A DNA stretch of 64,000 nucleotides from Candidatus Nitrosotenuis cloacae (GCF_026768455.1 NZ_JAPPVQ010000007.1:17581-81580), one strand, 5' to 3'; shown: positions 24,648-33,925, numbered from the stretch's first letter. Program-made: numbers and translations. Notes: a model not told the origin generated them from the sequence alone.

Positions 24648-26027
24648 TTACTTGAATAATGCGTCTACTTCTTTTTCGGTCAACAACTTCTTTGATACTA
24701 CAAGTTCCCGGATTGTCTTGCCGGTTTTTAGCGACTCTTTGAAGAGGTCTGCCGACTTTTGGTATCCTATTTTTGGCGCAAGCAGGGTCACTATGACTGG
24801 GCTCTTCTCTATGTTTTGCTGCAATCTCTCCTCGTTTGCAGTCAACCCATCAATTAGATTCTTTGAGAATATGGGTACAAAGTTCTTGAGCATATCTGTA
24901 GAGTCAAGGACTGCCTTTAGCATACCTGGCAGCATCACGTTTAGCTCAAACTGTCCGCCCTGTGCTGCGTTTGCAACAGCGGTGTCGTTTCCAATTATTC
25001 CAAAGCAAACCATGTTCATGCACTCTGCAAGGGAGGGGTTTACCTTTCCTGGCATGATTGACGAACCTGCGTGCACTGCCGGAATTCCAAGCTCGGATAA
25101 CCCAGCAATCGGGCCTGACGCCATAAGCCTGATGTCGTTTGCTATCTTGTTTATCTCGATTGCCATGTTTCGAATTGCAGATGATGCGTTTGCAACCGCA
25201 AACTTTGACTGCAGCGAGTGCTGCATGTCTGGCTCCGGCCTCAGCTTTAGTTTTGAAATCTTTGCAAGCTCAGATATTGCAATTACCCTGTATCCCTTTG
25301 GCGTGTTTGCACCGTTGCCTACTGCCGTCCCGCCAAGTCCAACAAGTTCCAATTCCTTAATTGATGATAACACTGCGTTGCGTGCCTTTGTAACTGATGT
25401 GGCATACGCTGCAAACTCGCTTCCAAGCGTCACCGGAAGTGCATCCATGAGGTGGGTTCTTCCGATTTTCTTGTACCCTGAAAACTCTTTTGCCTTTTTT
25501 GTCAGTGATTTTATCAGGGTGTCGATTCCTGGGAGCATGTCCCTTAGGTTGAGCAAAATTGCAACGTGCATTGCGGTCGGAAATGTGTCATTGCTTGACT
25601 GCGACATGTTTACGTGATCATTTGGATGCAAGAACTCGTACTGCCCCTTCTTCTTTCCGAGGATCTCAAGGGCCACGTTGCAGATCACCTCGTTTGTGTT
25701 CATGTTAAACGCAGTTCCTGCACCAGAGTTTATCTCCTCGATTACAAAGTGGTCTTGGTACTTTCCTGATAAAATGGCATCACACGCCTTGATGATTGCG
25801 TTTCCAAGCTTTGCGTCGATTGCGCGCGTCTTGATGTTTGCTACTGCAGATGAGCGCTTTATCATGACAAACGCCGATATTAGGTGCTGGTGCGACCTTC
25901 TCCCAGTTACGTGGTACTGCTGTATTGCGCGGCCGGTAAATGCCCCATAGTATGCATCAGATGGGATCTTTACCTCGCCAAGCGAGTCCTTGTCGGTTCT
26001 ATACTGCAACACACAGAGTCCAAACAA
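24648..26027 (-). CDS. fumC: class II fumarate hydratase (fumarase/aspartase family)
   Basis: Reversible hydration of fumarate to malate, used in the central carbon routes. The family signature GSSIMPGKVNPS lies near residue 328, SQSSNDTFPTAMH near 145 and GRTHLMDA near 195. About 450 residues, as expected. The start is uncertain: TTG at 26027 or the in-frame GTG/TTG a few codons later, just before YRTDKDSLGEV, where the family usually begins. Aspartate ammonia-lyase is the alternative. Confidence 0.83.
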   Translation of the reverse strand: MFGLCVLQYRTDKDSLGEVKIPSDAYYGAFTGRAIQQYHVTGRRSHQHLISAFVMIKRSSAVANIKTRAIDAKLGNAIIKACDAILSGKYQDHFVIEEINSGAGTAFNMNTNEVICNVALEILGKKKGQYEFLHPNDHVNMSQSSNDTFPTAMHVAILLNLRDMLPGIDTLIKSLTKKAKEFSGYKKIGRTHLMDALPVTLGSEFAAYATSVTKARNAVLSSIKELELVGLGGTAVGNGANTPKGYRVIAISELAKISKLKLRPEPDMQHSLQSKFAVANASSAIRNMAIEINKIANDIRLMASGPIAGLSELGIPAVHAGSSIMPGKVNPSLAECMNMVCFGIIGNDTAVANAAQGGQFELNVMLPGMLKAVLDSTDMLKNFVPIFSKNLIDGLTANEERLQQNIEKSPVIVTLLAPKIGYQKSADLFKESLKTGKTIRELVVSKKLLTEKEVDALFK

Positions 26028-26099
26028 CTAAAATAAATTCCCAGCGGGTGCCGGTTCTTGCAGATTTTTTCAAAGTCCGAGCCGGAAATGATGGGAATT

Positions 26100-26107
26100 A
26101 TTATATA
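26100..26107 (+). promoter_or_regulatory. TATA-like box of nirK
   Basis: ATTATATA lies 24-31 bases before the ATG at 26131. A leaderless, strongly expressed transcript is expected. The position excludes the upstream in-frame TTG at 26110 as start. Confidence 0.6.
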
Positions 26108-26130
26108 GGTTGGTAGAAGTCTCAAACACG

Positions 26131-27480
26131 ATGAATAAGCGACATAGTATGCTATTTTCCGTTACAGCAGTAGCGGTATTAGCAGCGACCTTATTCGGAA
26201 GCACATACACACAATCCCAAATGGTGGGCACATTGGCAGCTTCAAAAGACGGCGACCTGATTTCAAAAATCCATGACATGGGTGGACTGAAATTGGTGAT
26301 GCCACAGGCTTTTGCAGCAGTCGATTGTGACGGTATCGAAGACGGAAGACAAGTAGTCGACTTTGATCTTTATGCAAAAAGTGCTGAACTGCCAGTAATT
26401 GGTGGCGGCACATACAAAGCCATGACTTTTAGCGGACAGGTCCCAGGACCAACACTTAGAGTCACACAAGGCGATGTCGTAAGAGCAACATTGACACTTG
26501 CAGACGACGAACCAACACCACACGGAAACGACATGCACGCATCTGAGAACAGCGCGTCATACTTTGGCAAAGTAATGCCAGGTGAATCATACACATTCTG
26601 TTATGTCGCCCAAGTGCCGGGTACCTTCAAGTACCACTGCTCTGGCGTTGACGTAGCAGCAATGGACCAACACGTCCTATCAGGAATGTATGGTATGACC
26701 ATCGTTGACCCACTCAAAGGCTACAAGCCACTCGTAGTGGAAAAAACAAAGGTAGATGACAGCGGCGAAGTTGTCAGAGATAGGCAAACCTACTCTGCAG
26801 ATGCACTTGAATTCCAGCTGCAATACAATCAGTTGTACCTAACTGAGGACGGCGGCTATGATCAAGGTGCAATGTTCAATCACCACACCACATGGACCGT
26901 TGTAAACGGAATGTCATTTGGCTATGTACCAAATGCAAACCACAACAACCTCATCCTAGGCAGCCCAACAAAGAACATCTTTGTTGCACAGCCATGGAAC
27001 GCAGATGAGCTAAAGCAGTATCAATCACAGCTTTTGTTCATCGAGGCAGGACAGAAGACTAGATTCTTCATTGAGAACCAAGGAAACGAACCAGTCTACT
27101 TCCACATCGTAGGTGAGATAATTGACCGTGTCACACAAGGAAATGTTGTGCAAGCAAAAGGAACTGAGACTTGGCTAGTAGGAGGCTCACAAGGCATGAT
27201 TGCCGATGTGGTCTTTGACGAACCAGGCGTATATGTTGCAGTAAACCACGACTATGCAGCAATCTTCACAGGTGCAGCATCAGTGATGGTAGTTGGCGAT
27301 CCCTTTGGTCTAAACGAGCAACTGGGCACTAGCGCGCAATCATATGCAGAACTCTTGGGCAACCCAAGCGATGCAATCCCACCAATGGGTAAGAACAGCA
27401 TTGCACATCCAAAGGTTAACCTCCACGGCTTGTACACTGACGAACGTGCTGAAGAATTAAAGTCCGAACTAGGACTATAA
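26131..27480 (+). CDS. nirK: copper-containing nitrite reductase NirK (archaeal ammonia-oxidiser type)
   Basis: Secreted two-domain multicopper oxidase family protein, 449 residues. An N-terminal signal segment (about residues 8-25) is followed by cupredoxin domain 1 with copper ligands in PHGNDMHASEN, KYHCSGVD and the HVLSGMYGM stretch (His, Cys, His, Met of type 1 copper). Domain 2 includes YFHIVGEIIDR. In ammonia-oxidising archaea NirK is abundant and linked to nitrite/NO chemistry. Its exact role is debated. Codon use is of the highly expressed kind. Confidence 0.9.
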   Translation: MNKRHSMLFSVTAVAVLAATLFGSTYTQSQMVGTLAASKDGDLISKIHDMGGLKLVMPQAFAAVDCDGIEDGRQVVDFDLYAKSAELPVIGGGTYKAMTFSGQVPGPTLRVTQGDVVRATLTLADDEPTPHGNDMHASENSASYFGKVMPGESYTFCYVAQVPGTFKYHCSGVDVAAMDQHVLSGMYGMTIVDPLKGYKPLVVEKTKVDDSGEVVRDRQTYSADALEFQLQYNQLYLTEDGGYDQGAMFNHHTTWTVVNGMSFGYVPNANHNNLILGSPTKNIFVAQPWNADELKQYQSQLLFIEAGQKTRFFIENQGNEPVYFHIVGEIIDRVTQGNVVQAKGTETWLVGGSQGMIADVVFDEPGVYVAVNHDYAAIFTGAASVMVVGDPFGLNEQLGTSAQSYAELLGNPSDAIPPMGKNSIAHPKVNLHGLYTDERAEELKSELGL

Positions 27481-27510
27481 ACCTCAATTTTTATTATTTT
27501 TCTTATTTCG
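27481..27510 (+). terminator. T-rich transcription terminator after nirK
   Basis: The stop is followed by repeated T-runs (TTTTTATTATTTTTCTTATTT), which is the usual signal for archaeal RNA polymerase. No hairpin is needed or seen. Confidence 0.45.
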
Positions 27511-27548
27511 TATAATGATTCATATTCCGTATAGCGGGGCAACATCTT

Positions 27549-28481
27549 GTGAGTTTAAACAACACTGTTTTGATTTGTGATCAGGTTGACGCAGTTCTAA
27601 ATGACATTCTAAAGAAGAACGGCTTGCAGGTGACGTACGAGCCGCAGATAACCCCAGAAGACCTGGCAAAAAAGATAGGTGACTATGAGGTGGTAATAGT
27701 CCGAAGCAGGACCACCATAACAAAGGAACTAATCGAAAAGGCCTCAAAGTGCAAGATACTTGCGCGGGTCGGAGTGGGGCTTGATAATATAGACACAGAT
27801 GCTGCAAAGTCCAAGAATATTCGGGTGATTAACGCAGTGGAGGGCGCAATGAATGCAGTAGCAGAGCTGGTAATAGGCCTGATGCTGTCTATGGCCAGAG
27901 ACATTCCTCGCGCAGACAGAGAGTTGCGCGACGGCAAGTGGATAAAAAAGGAATTGATGGGCACAGAGCTTGCAGGAAAGTACCTTGGAATTGTGGGCCT
28001 TGGCAACATAGGAAAGAGGCTTGCGCGGCTTGCAAGGGCACTGAACATGAATGTAATAGGATTTGACGTGGTTCCAATTGATCCAGAGTTTGCAAAAGAG
28101 GTGGGCCTGATGAAGGCGGACTTGGACACCTTACTGCAGAGTGCGGACTATGTGTCACTGCACGTGCCGCTGCTTGACAGCACCAAGAATCTAATCAATG
28201 CGGAGAGAATGTCAAAGATGAAAAAGACTGCAAGGATAATCAACACATCTCGCGGCGGAACTGTGGACGAGGTGGCGTTGTACAATGCGTTACAGTCCGG
28301 CAATCTTGGCGGCGCAGCACTTGACGTGTTTGAGAAAGAGCCAGCAATTGGCAACAAACTGATCAGTCTGCCGAACTTTATTGCGACGCCGCACATCGGC
28401 GCGCAGACAAAGGAGGCGCAGTCGCTTGCAGCAAACGTCATCGCAGAAAAGGTAATCCAGATCCTGCGCGGCGTAATCTAG
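27549..28481 (+). CDS. serA: D-3-phosphoglycerate dehydrogenase-like 2-hydroxyacid dehydrogenase
   Basis: NAD-dependent D-isomer 2-hydroxyacid dehydrogenase, 310 residues. The Rossmann motif GLGNIGKRLARLA is near residue 144, the substrate-binding Arg in NTSRGGTVDE near 235, the catalytic Glu near 264 and His in ATPHIGAQTKEA near 282. It likely makes phosphohydroxypyruvate for serine. It lacks the C-terminal ACT or ASB regulatory domains of long SerA enzymes, so feedback control by serine is not expected. GTG start. Confidence 0.8.
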   Translation: MSLNNTVLICDQVDAVLNDILKKNGLQVTYEPQITPEDLAKKIGDYEVVIVRSRTTITKELIEKASKCKILARVGVGLDNIDTDAAKSKNIRVINAVEGAMNAVAELVIGLMLSMARDIPRADRELRDGKWIKKELMGTELAGKYLGIVGLGNIGKRLARLARALNMNVIGFDVVPIDPEFAKEVGLMKADLDTLLQSADYVSLHVPLLDSTKNLINAERMSKMKKTARIINTSRGGTVDEVALYNALQSGNLGGAALDVFEKEPAIGNKLISLPNFIATPHIGAQTKEAQSLAANVIAEKVIQILRGVI

Positions 28482-28774
28482 CGGAACATAAACCTCATCT
28501 TGTTGTATCCGACAATTTAAAATTAACAACCCGCTTCGTATCGAACTGACTGGCAACTGTCGTGTGCCGTTCATTTTTGTTGATTTGTAAATTAGAATTC
28601 TAATATTGAAAGATGCTTGCAAATTCTGTTCATCCCTAGAGTATTGTGATGTGCTGGACGACGTGTTGGTAATTTACCATGCGCGATGGTGTGAATATGG
28701 CTATATTTTGACTCAATTACTATTCGCTAAAGCAAACCACATCGTATTTTATACTTCGATTCATCTTCTATGGC
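28482..28774. other. intergenic region with perfect 14-bp palindrome
   Basis: No convincing gene. A perfect palindrome ATTAGAATTCTAAT lies at 28591-28604. The TATA-like TTTTATA at 28747-28753 fits the downstream gene at 28775. A TTG-initiated frame of 67 codons at 28606-28809 overlaps that gene and has no recognisable features. Confidence 0.35.
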
Positions 28775-29146
28775 ATGGGACTTTTTTCCAGGGGAAATCT
28801 TGCATTTGAAAAGATAAATCTATCGCGCTCAAAGATTGCATCTGACGGATACGCCACAATAACGCTCAACGTAAAAAACCGAGACCAAAAGTTTGATGGA
28901 CTGGTTGCGGTAACGGAAACGGACGACCTTCAGGGCCAGTACCTAAAAATTGACACACCCTCGCTGTCACTTCCGGCACTTGACTTTCCAAATCGGAACA
29001 CGGGTGACCACAAAATAACTCTGACTCCGCACAACATACCGCTAAGCGAGATGTCGTTTAGAATACACCTCAAGATCATGGCCGGCGGCGCAGACAGACC
29101 GGTCCTTGAGAAAAAGTTCTCCCTGACTGTGACCAAAAAGCAATAG
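28775..29146 (+). CDS. conserved-looking protein of unknown function, beta-rich
   Basis: A protein of 123 residues with no signal peptide or membrane segment. The alternating pattern (YATITLNVKNRDQKFDGLVAV, then DHKITLTPHNIP and FRIHLKIMAGG) suggests a small immunoglobulin-like beta sandwich. The ATG at 28775 is placed 22-28 bases after a TATA-like TTTTATA. No motif assigns a function. Confidence 0.65.
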   Translation: MGLFSRGNLAFEKINLSRSKIASDGYATITLNVKNRDQKFDGLVAVTETDDLQGQYLKIDTPSLSLPALDFPNRNTGDHKITLTPHNIPLSEMSFRIHLKIMAGGADRPVLEKKFSLTVTKKQ

Positions 29147-29302
29147 TCTTTAGGTGTGCCAAAACTGCGAACCTTTTTGACCAAACTATCACAATAAAGT
29201 TATCCCACAATTTATCATAAAATCTGCAAAATCTATATCGAACTTGGCATGATTGCATCAAAAAGCAAGCATAAAATACAGAATTTGGGCGGTATGGTAT
29301 AA

Positions 29303-30145
29303 TTGAAAAAGTTACTAGTTTTTGCATTACTGGCATTTAGCATAATCCTGCCGTCTGCCGCATTTGCGGAGGCTGGCATGGAATCCGTCGAAGTAAATGG
29401 AACCACATATGACGTCAACTATGACGCAACGGGACTGACGGTACTTGGGATGGACACAGAGACATCCCCACCTACTCTGATAATATTCGTAGAGACTGCC
29501 GAGGTCTCTGGGACGCTAGAGGTGACACTTGACAGGGCATTTTTTGACTCTACTGCGGACGGTGCAGACGAGGACTTTTTGGTGCTAGCCGACGGTGGCA
29601 TAGATGTTGAATTTACAGACTCTGCAACAGAGACACAAAGGGTGCTGACAATCCAGGTCCCGTCCGGAACAAGCTCAATTGACATTCTTGGAACTACATT
29701 TGGCACAGGCAAGACCGTTGAGGAAACGCCAATTGAGGAGCCAGAAGAGACGCCAGTTGAAGAGCCGGAGGCAGTTCCAGAAGAGCCCGAGATGACGTGC
29801 GGCCCTGGAACCGTTCTGCAGGACGGAACATGCGTGCTGGAACAGGTGACGCCCCCAGTTGAAGAGCCGGTAGAGGAGACACCCGAGCCTACAAACGAGA
29901 TGACGTGCGGCCCTGGAACCGTTCTAAAGGACGGAACATGCGTGCTGGATCAGACATGCGGCGCCGGAACCATTCTCGTTGACGGACAATGCGTACTGGA
30001 TACATCACAGCCTGCGCCGACACCAAAGTCGAGCCGTGGAATGGCATTTGAGTTCGTGGCACCGTTGATTGGCGCATTCATAATTGCCTTCATTGTAATG
30101 ATTGTCCTGTGGGCAATAGGCAAAGCAGGCAGAAACAAGAACTAG
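29303..30145 (+). CDS. surface protein with Cys repeats and C-terminal membrane anchor
   Basis: Unknown protein of 280 residues: signal peptide (about residues 3-23), a beta-rich domain (about 25-130), a Glu/Pro spacer (EETPIEEPEETPVEEPE), three repeats of the form CGxGTxLxDGxCVL (near residues 167, 203 and 217), and a C-terminal transmembrane helix (about 252-273) with a basic tail. The repeat cysteines would lie outside the cell and could pair or bind metal. The first two repeats are nearly identical at DNA level. TTG start. Confidence 0.78.
   Translation: MKKLLVFALLAFSIILPSAAFAEAGMESVEVNGTTYDVNYDATGLTVLGMDTETSPPTLIIFVETAEVSGTLEVTLDRAFFDSTADGADEDFLVLADGGIDVEFTDSATETQRVLTIQVPSGTSSIDILGTTFGTGKTVEETPIEEPEETPVEEPEAVPEEPEMTCGPGTVLQDGTCVLEQVTPPVEEPVEETPEPTNEMTCGPGTVLKDGTCVLDQTCGAGTILVDGQCVLDTSQPAPTPKSSRGMAFEFVAPLIGAFIIAFIVMIVLWAIGKAGRNKN
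29789..29950 (+). repeat. 54-bp direct repeat inside the surface-protein gene
   Basis: Bases 29789-29842 and 29897-29950 match with three differences in 54, at a spacing of 108. Both encode the same Cys module. A third, more diverged copy follows directly (29951-30001). The close match points to recent duplication or gene conversion. Confidence 0.85.
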
Positions 30146-30741
30146 GAAACTATCTTCTCATTTATCAGATACTGCATCCCGTTTAGGAACTCGGCATCTG
30201 TTATCTTTTTGTCTAGCCACCACTGGGCGTTTCCCATGTACCATTCTGGGATGTTTACAGAGTTCTTCAGACTGCCCTGGAACTCTATCATCTTGTTGTC
30301 TGTGAGGAATTTTAGCAAGGAGTAATCCGACAGTCCTCCTGCGGACCACTGGCCAATCACGACGTTGCTTCCAATTGGCAAGACCATGTTGCCAGAATCT
30401 GTTAGCGAAAACTCGGCACTTGATTTTTCCCCGTCGTATTCCATCTCGATTTGGTATCTTCCTTCCTTGAATATCTCGGAGCTGAACGGATTTGGAGCGG
30501 TAATTGTTGTCATGGTATTTTTTATCTGGACTGGGATTGCGGAACTCCTAATCCCATCGGGTCCTACAATGTGGATTGTCGCAGCATCCTTTGTCACCTT
30601 TGATACGCTTATTATGAATGTGAGATGGTCCCCATAACTGTAGGCGTCTTTGCTGGTACTAATTGACGACTCTGCAAACGCCATCTGGGACGAGAAAATA
30701 ATGGCTGCAAATATTGCCGCATATTTTAGCACGAGCTGCAA
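30142..30741 (-). CDS. secreted protein with C-terminal W-x-WW motif, unknown function
   Basis: A protein of 199 residues. Signal peptide (about 5-23), a central Ig-like part that starts STSKDAYSYGDHLTF, and the C-terminal segment IPEWYMGNAQWWLDKKITD followed by EFLNGMQYLINEKIV. This WWxxxxIxDxEFxxGxQYLI pattern recurs in exported thaumarchaeal proteins, in my knowledge without an assigned role. It ends four bases inside the opposing surface-protein gene. A GTG at 30732 is an alternative start that fits a TATA-like element near 30757. Confidence 0.72.
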   Translation of the reverse strand: MQLVLKYAAIFAAIIFSSQMAFAESSISTSKDAYSYGDHLTFIISVSKVTKDAATIHIVGPDGIRSSAIPVQIKNTMTTITAPNPFSSEIFKEGRYQIEMEYDGEKSSAEFSLTDSGNMVLPIGSNVVIGQWSAGGLSDYSLLKFLTDNKMIEFQGSLKNSVNIPEWYMGNAQWWLDKKITDAEFLNGMQYLINEKIVS

Positions 30742-30762
30742 TTATTATTTTGCAATAAAGCC

Positions 30763-31434
30763 CTATCGCTTAAGCTGACTCATAGCCTGGCGTATCTTGG
30801 AGTCGTCCTTTATTCCGAGCCTCTCAAGTTCCATCTCGATTATCTTTAGCGGATCCGGTGTGGATGTCGCGTTTTTATCTATTGTTTCTATCTCGTTTCT
30901 TATGTGTGCAATCTGCTCGTCCTTTTGGCGAATCTCCTCATTTATCTTTTCAATCTGCATGGTATGGTGCAACAATTTCTCTCTGAGTACGTTCTGCTCC
31001 TTTTCAATGTGGGCTAGAAGCGACTCTTTGTCGTTTTCGGTTATGTATTTGCAGTTTACTCTTTCTAATTCCTCTCTTGGCTTTATCGTGTTGTTTTGAA
31101 GCGCTGCTACCTCTTCTTTGAACTTGCGTTCCTGCTCCTTTAGCATGTTTATCTTGTTCTTTTTTTCCACCAAGTGCGCGTTTATGAATTTGAGGTACTG
31201 GTTCGTGTTGTTCATCTGGTCCATGAACTCCTCGGACTTTTCCTTTACCACCCCTGCCTTGCTTGACGACTTGTCCTTTCCAAAGATTATGGTCCTATCA
31301 GATACCGATAACGGGTCTAGCGCCTCTATCTTGGTGCCGACCCCAGTTATATGTGACCATTCGTCGTTCTGGGCCTTTCGGGCGTTTTCTTCCTCTTCTT
31401 CCTTGGTGAGTCTGTTGATGTATTTTTCAGTCAA
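30763..31434 (-). CDS. coiled-coil protein of unknown function
   Basis: A protein of 223 residues, almost entirely charged and helical. A heptad-like pattern runs from about residue 75 to 190 (NKINMLKEQERKFKEEVAAL and following). No membrane segment, enzyme motif or zinc ligand. TTG start at 31434. Such proteins often scaffold or bind nucleic acid, but nothing here decides this. Confidence 0.68.
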   Translation of the reverse strand: MTEKYINRLTKEEEEENARKAQNDEWSHITGVGTKIEALDPLSVSDRTIIFGKDKSSSKAGVVKEKSEEFMDQMNNTNQYLKFINAHLVEKKNKINMLKEQERKFKEEVAALQNNTIKPREELERVNCKYITENDKESLLAHIEKEQNVLREKLLHHTMQIEKINEEIRQKDEQIAHIRNEIETIDKNATSTPDPLKIIEMELERLGIKDDSKIRQAMSQLKR

Positions 31435-31630
31435 TGCGTACCCTGCTACCTTCTATGATATGATTTGGCAGTTGTCCGAAAAGGATGAGCTCTGACAATG
31501 TTTATCATACGTTGTGACGTAACACACACTGAATTTCGCACAACGGAATTCCTGCAAGTGAAAAAACTAGGAGAATCTGACGCTTGCAGACATTATTATA
31601 TCAAAAAGGGATCTTGCCGTACCTTAGACA

Positions 31631-31637
31631 TATAAAT
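31631..31637 (+). promoter_or_regulatory. TATA box of the L15e gene
   Basis: TATAAAT lies 22-28 bases before the ATG at 31659. This excludes the in-frame upstream start at 31584, which precedes the TATA box. Confidence 0.65.
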
Positions 31638-31658
31638 ACGACCCTGATAGGTGCCGTA

Positions 31659-32111
31659 ATGCTCAGCAACCAAGACGCCGCATGGCTGAAACTCTGGAGG
31701 GAAAACTCGCCTGAAATAAGAAAGAGGGCCATCCAGTGGAGAAAACAGAACGCATTTACAAGAATCGACAAGCCAAGCCGAATACAAAAGGCAAGGCGCC
31801 TCGGATACAAGGCAAAGCAGGGAATGGTGTCAATTAGGGTGCGAGTTGGAACCGGCGGCATGAGGCGACAAAGACCTGTTGCCGGAAGAAGACAAAAGCA
31901 CCTTGGTGTGAACCACATGAAGGCAGAGGTAAACATGAAGCAGGTTGCAGACCGAAGGGTGGCAGAAAAATACAAGAACTTGAAACTACTTGGCTCGTAC
32001 TTTTTGTACAAGGACGGATTTCACTACTGGTTTGAGGCAATACTTGCAGACAAGTCCCACCCAAGAATAGCAAAGGACAAAGAACTCCGCAAAAGAGTAA
32101 TTCCTGCATAA
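31659..32111 (+). CDS. rpl15e: 50S ribosomal protein L15e (eL15)
   Basis: Basic protein of 150 residues with the family core RRLGYKAKQGMVSIRVRVGTGG near residue 46 and RRVAEKYKNLKLLGSYF near 105. eL15 is a large-subunit protein of archaea and eukaryotes. The start at 31659 is set by the TATA box. The next gene begins one base after its stop, so it may be co-transcribed. Confidence 0.93.
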   Translation: MLSNQDAAWLKLWRENSPEIRKRAIQWRKQNAFTRIDKPSRIQKARRLGYKAKQGMVSIRVRVGTGGMRRQRPVAGRRQKHLGVNHMKAEVNMKQVADRRVAEKYKNLKLLGSYFLYKDGFHYWFEAILADKSHPRIAKDKELRKRVIPA

Positions 32112-32112
32112 A

Positions 32113-32622
32113 TTGAAGTTTCTTTTACTTTTAATCCCGTTACTGGTTTTGCCCGCATATGCTGAGCCGCTTGCTGACAAGACCGGCTTTAAGGCAGGGT
32201 ACGACGTTGTAGTTGACGGAAGGACCTACACCATAGAAACCATATCTAACTTTGACATAAGAAAGGTCTCACTTGAGGGGGGGAATTTGGTGTTTGACAT
32301 CTCAAGCAGCCTTCAGAACAACTTTGGCGAGCTGCAGATTCCGCAGAACGTCACATCTGGTGATGCAAAGTTCTTTGTGGATGGTATAGAGATATTTCCA
32401 AAGGTCTTACAAAACGACCGGATACGATTTGTCACACTCGAGTTTGCAGGAAACGGTACCCACACGCTGACTGTGGTCGGCGAGGCTGCGCAAAGTGAGC
32501 CAATCGTTGAATCGGTAGATGGGCCAGTCGATTACATCCTGATAGTGGCGCCTGCAATTATAATTGGCGCAGTTGCTGCAATTACTGTCGTGTTTAAGAA
32601 ACTAAAGAACTCTACTCGTTGA
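32113..32622 (+). CDS. membrane-anchored exported protein of unknown function
   Basis: A protein of 169 residues with a signal peptide (about 2-17, MKFLLLLIPLLVLPAYA), a beta-rich outer domain (about 25-125) and a C-terminal transmembrane helix (about 141-160). The layout resembles the surface protein at 29303-30145 but without the Cys repeats. TTG start at 32113. It follows the L15e stop by one base. Confidence 0.7.
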   Translation: MKFLLLLIPLLVLPAYAEPLADKTGFKAGYDVVVDGRTYTIETISNFDIRKVSLEGGNLVFDISSSLQNNFGELQIPQNVTSGDAKFFVDGIEIFPKVLQNDRIRFVTLEFAGNGTHTLTVVGEAAQSEPIVESVDGPVDYILIVAPAIIIGAVAAITVVFKKLKNSTR

Positions 32623-33280
32623 GCAGCTCTTGAATCATCGGCTCGATGTGTCCCATCTGGCCAAACGAGACGTCGCGTAAAATTCCCTTTCTGTCTACTA
32701 GAATGGTCGAAGGTGTCCCTCGAAGCGAGAACTTGTCAAACGTCTCTGCGGAGTATTCCTTTGACTTGAAGTATTGCTCCACTCTTGCCAGGATCTGCTT
32801 TTTGTAGTCTTCTGGCTGCTCGTCAAAGTCTGGAATTTGGCTTTTGATGAACGCTGTCATCTTTTCGATGCTTGGCGCACCTGACTCTTTTACCAGCATG
32901 TCCATTCCAAGCGGGAAAGGTATCTTGTATGGTATCTTTCCATCGGGTGATTTTCCGTACTGGGCAAGCGCCTTTCTTGTCTCGCCTACCGTTTCTCCAG
33001 TCTTTACCAATAATTCCAAGTTTTCAACTGTATTCTTGTCAAAATCCTCAAATGCCGTGGCAATTCCCAGCACTCTTACGCCGCTGTCCTTGTACTTGTT
33101 GTAGATGTTGATTGCCTCCGGTATCCCGTACAGGAAACATCCTGGGCAGTTTACCTGAAATACCTCCACTAGGACTATCTTGTCCTTTTCCTGGTCTATG
33201 TTGGTGGGCATTCCCTGAACCCACTTTGACACTCCGAGGTTTGGTGCCTTTTGTCCTATTTGGGCAATCACAAAATGCAT
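32612..33280 (-). CDS. TlpA/AhpC-like thioredoxin-fold protein
   Basis: Thioredoxin-fold redox protein, 222 residues. The active site is in VNCPGCFLYG near residue 45 (CPGC) and the cis-Pro loop in LRGTPSTILVDRKG near 192. An insertion of about 90 residues separates them. No clear signal peptide is seen, so it may act inside the cell. Converges with the preceding gene, overlapping its end by 11 bases. Confidence 0.8.
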   Translation of the reverse strand: MHFVIAQIGQKAPNLGVSKWVQGMPTNIDQEKDKIVLVEVFQVNCPGCFLYGIPEAINIYNKYKDSGVRVLGIATAFEDFDKNTVENLELLVKTGETVGETRKALAQYGKSPDGKIPYKIPFPLGMDMLVKESGAPSIEKMTAFIKSQIPDFDEQPEDYKKQILARVEQYFKSKEYSAETFDKFSLRGTPSTILVDRKGILRDVSFGQMGHIEPMIQELLNE

Positions 33281-33362
33281 GAAAATTATTTCACTTTAAA
33301 AGGTAACTGTTGAGGTTCGTCAAGTAGAATAATATACAGAGAAATTTTCCTGACGATCAGAA

Positions 33363-33851
33363 ATGGACGTAGTACCTGAGAAAAGACTTGCACTGTTTGC
33401 CGAAATGGAGGACAGATACGAAAAGCACGACGTGGACTATTTTGTAAAGCTGTTGGACCACGACGATTATGTGGTGAGGACTCGGGCTACATGCATTTTG
33501 GTAGACTTTGGCGGTGAGGACAAGATCCAATATATCGCAAAGGTGCTCAAAAACGACTCCAACGAACTGGTCCGACACGAGGCGGCGTTTTCCCTAGGGC
33601 AGATGGGCTATCGGAGTGGAATTCCACATCTTGAGGATGCTACTGCAAACGACCCAAGCATGTTCGTAAGGCACGAGGCTGCAATCGCTTTGGGTGTAGT
33701 CGGGGCAAAGGAGGCAAAGCCCGTTTTGGAAAAAGCACTGTCCGATCCAAGCGAGCCTGTGGTGGAATCGGCAGTTGTCGCCTTGTCCAACCTTATCTTC
33801 ATGGAAAAGCTCTCAAAGAACGAGAAATTTGCCAAGCTAACCGGCGGATAG
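33363..33851 (+). CDS. HEAT-repeat protein
   Basis: A protein of 162 residues made of about four HEAT/PBS-lyase-like repeats (LLDHDDYVVRTRATCILVDF, LKNDSNELVRHEAAFSLGQM, then two similar blocks). Likely a binding scaffold. Relatives include phycobilin lyase-like and deoxyhypusine hydroxylase-like proteins, but the His-Glu metal pairs of the latter are not clear here. It lies upstream of nurA on the same strand, 75 bases away. Confidence 0.8.
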   Translation: MDVVPEKRLALFAEMEDRYEKHDVDYFVKLLDHDDYVVRTRATCILVDFGGEDKIQYIAKVLKNDSNELVRHEAAFSLGQMGYRSGIPHLEDATANDPSMFVRHEAAIALGVVGAKEAKPVLEKALSDPSEPVVESAVVALSNLIFMEKLSKNEKFAKLTGG

Positions 33852-33925
33852 GTAAAATCGCACTGACTTTTGGTTTGCTTACATTCCATGGAAAGTATAT
33901 TGTATTAGGAATGCAGTGAATCGTC

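Noticed and set aside
24538..25617. 359-codon open frame on the plus strand
   Set aside because: Lies antisense to the fumarase gene, which has full family motifs. The translation is Ser/Phe/Cys-rich and has no domain. A shadow of codon bias.
28606..28809. 67-codon TTG-started frame with several cysteines
   Set aside because: Overlaps the start of the gene at 28775, has no suitable promoter spacing or family resemblance.
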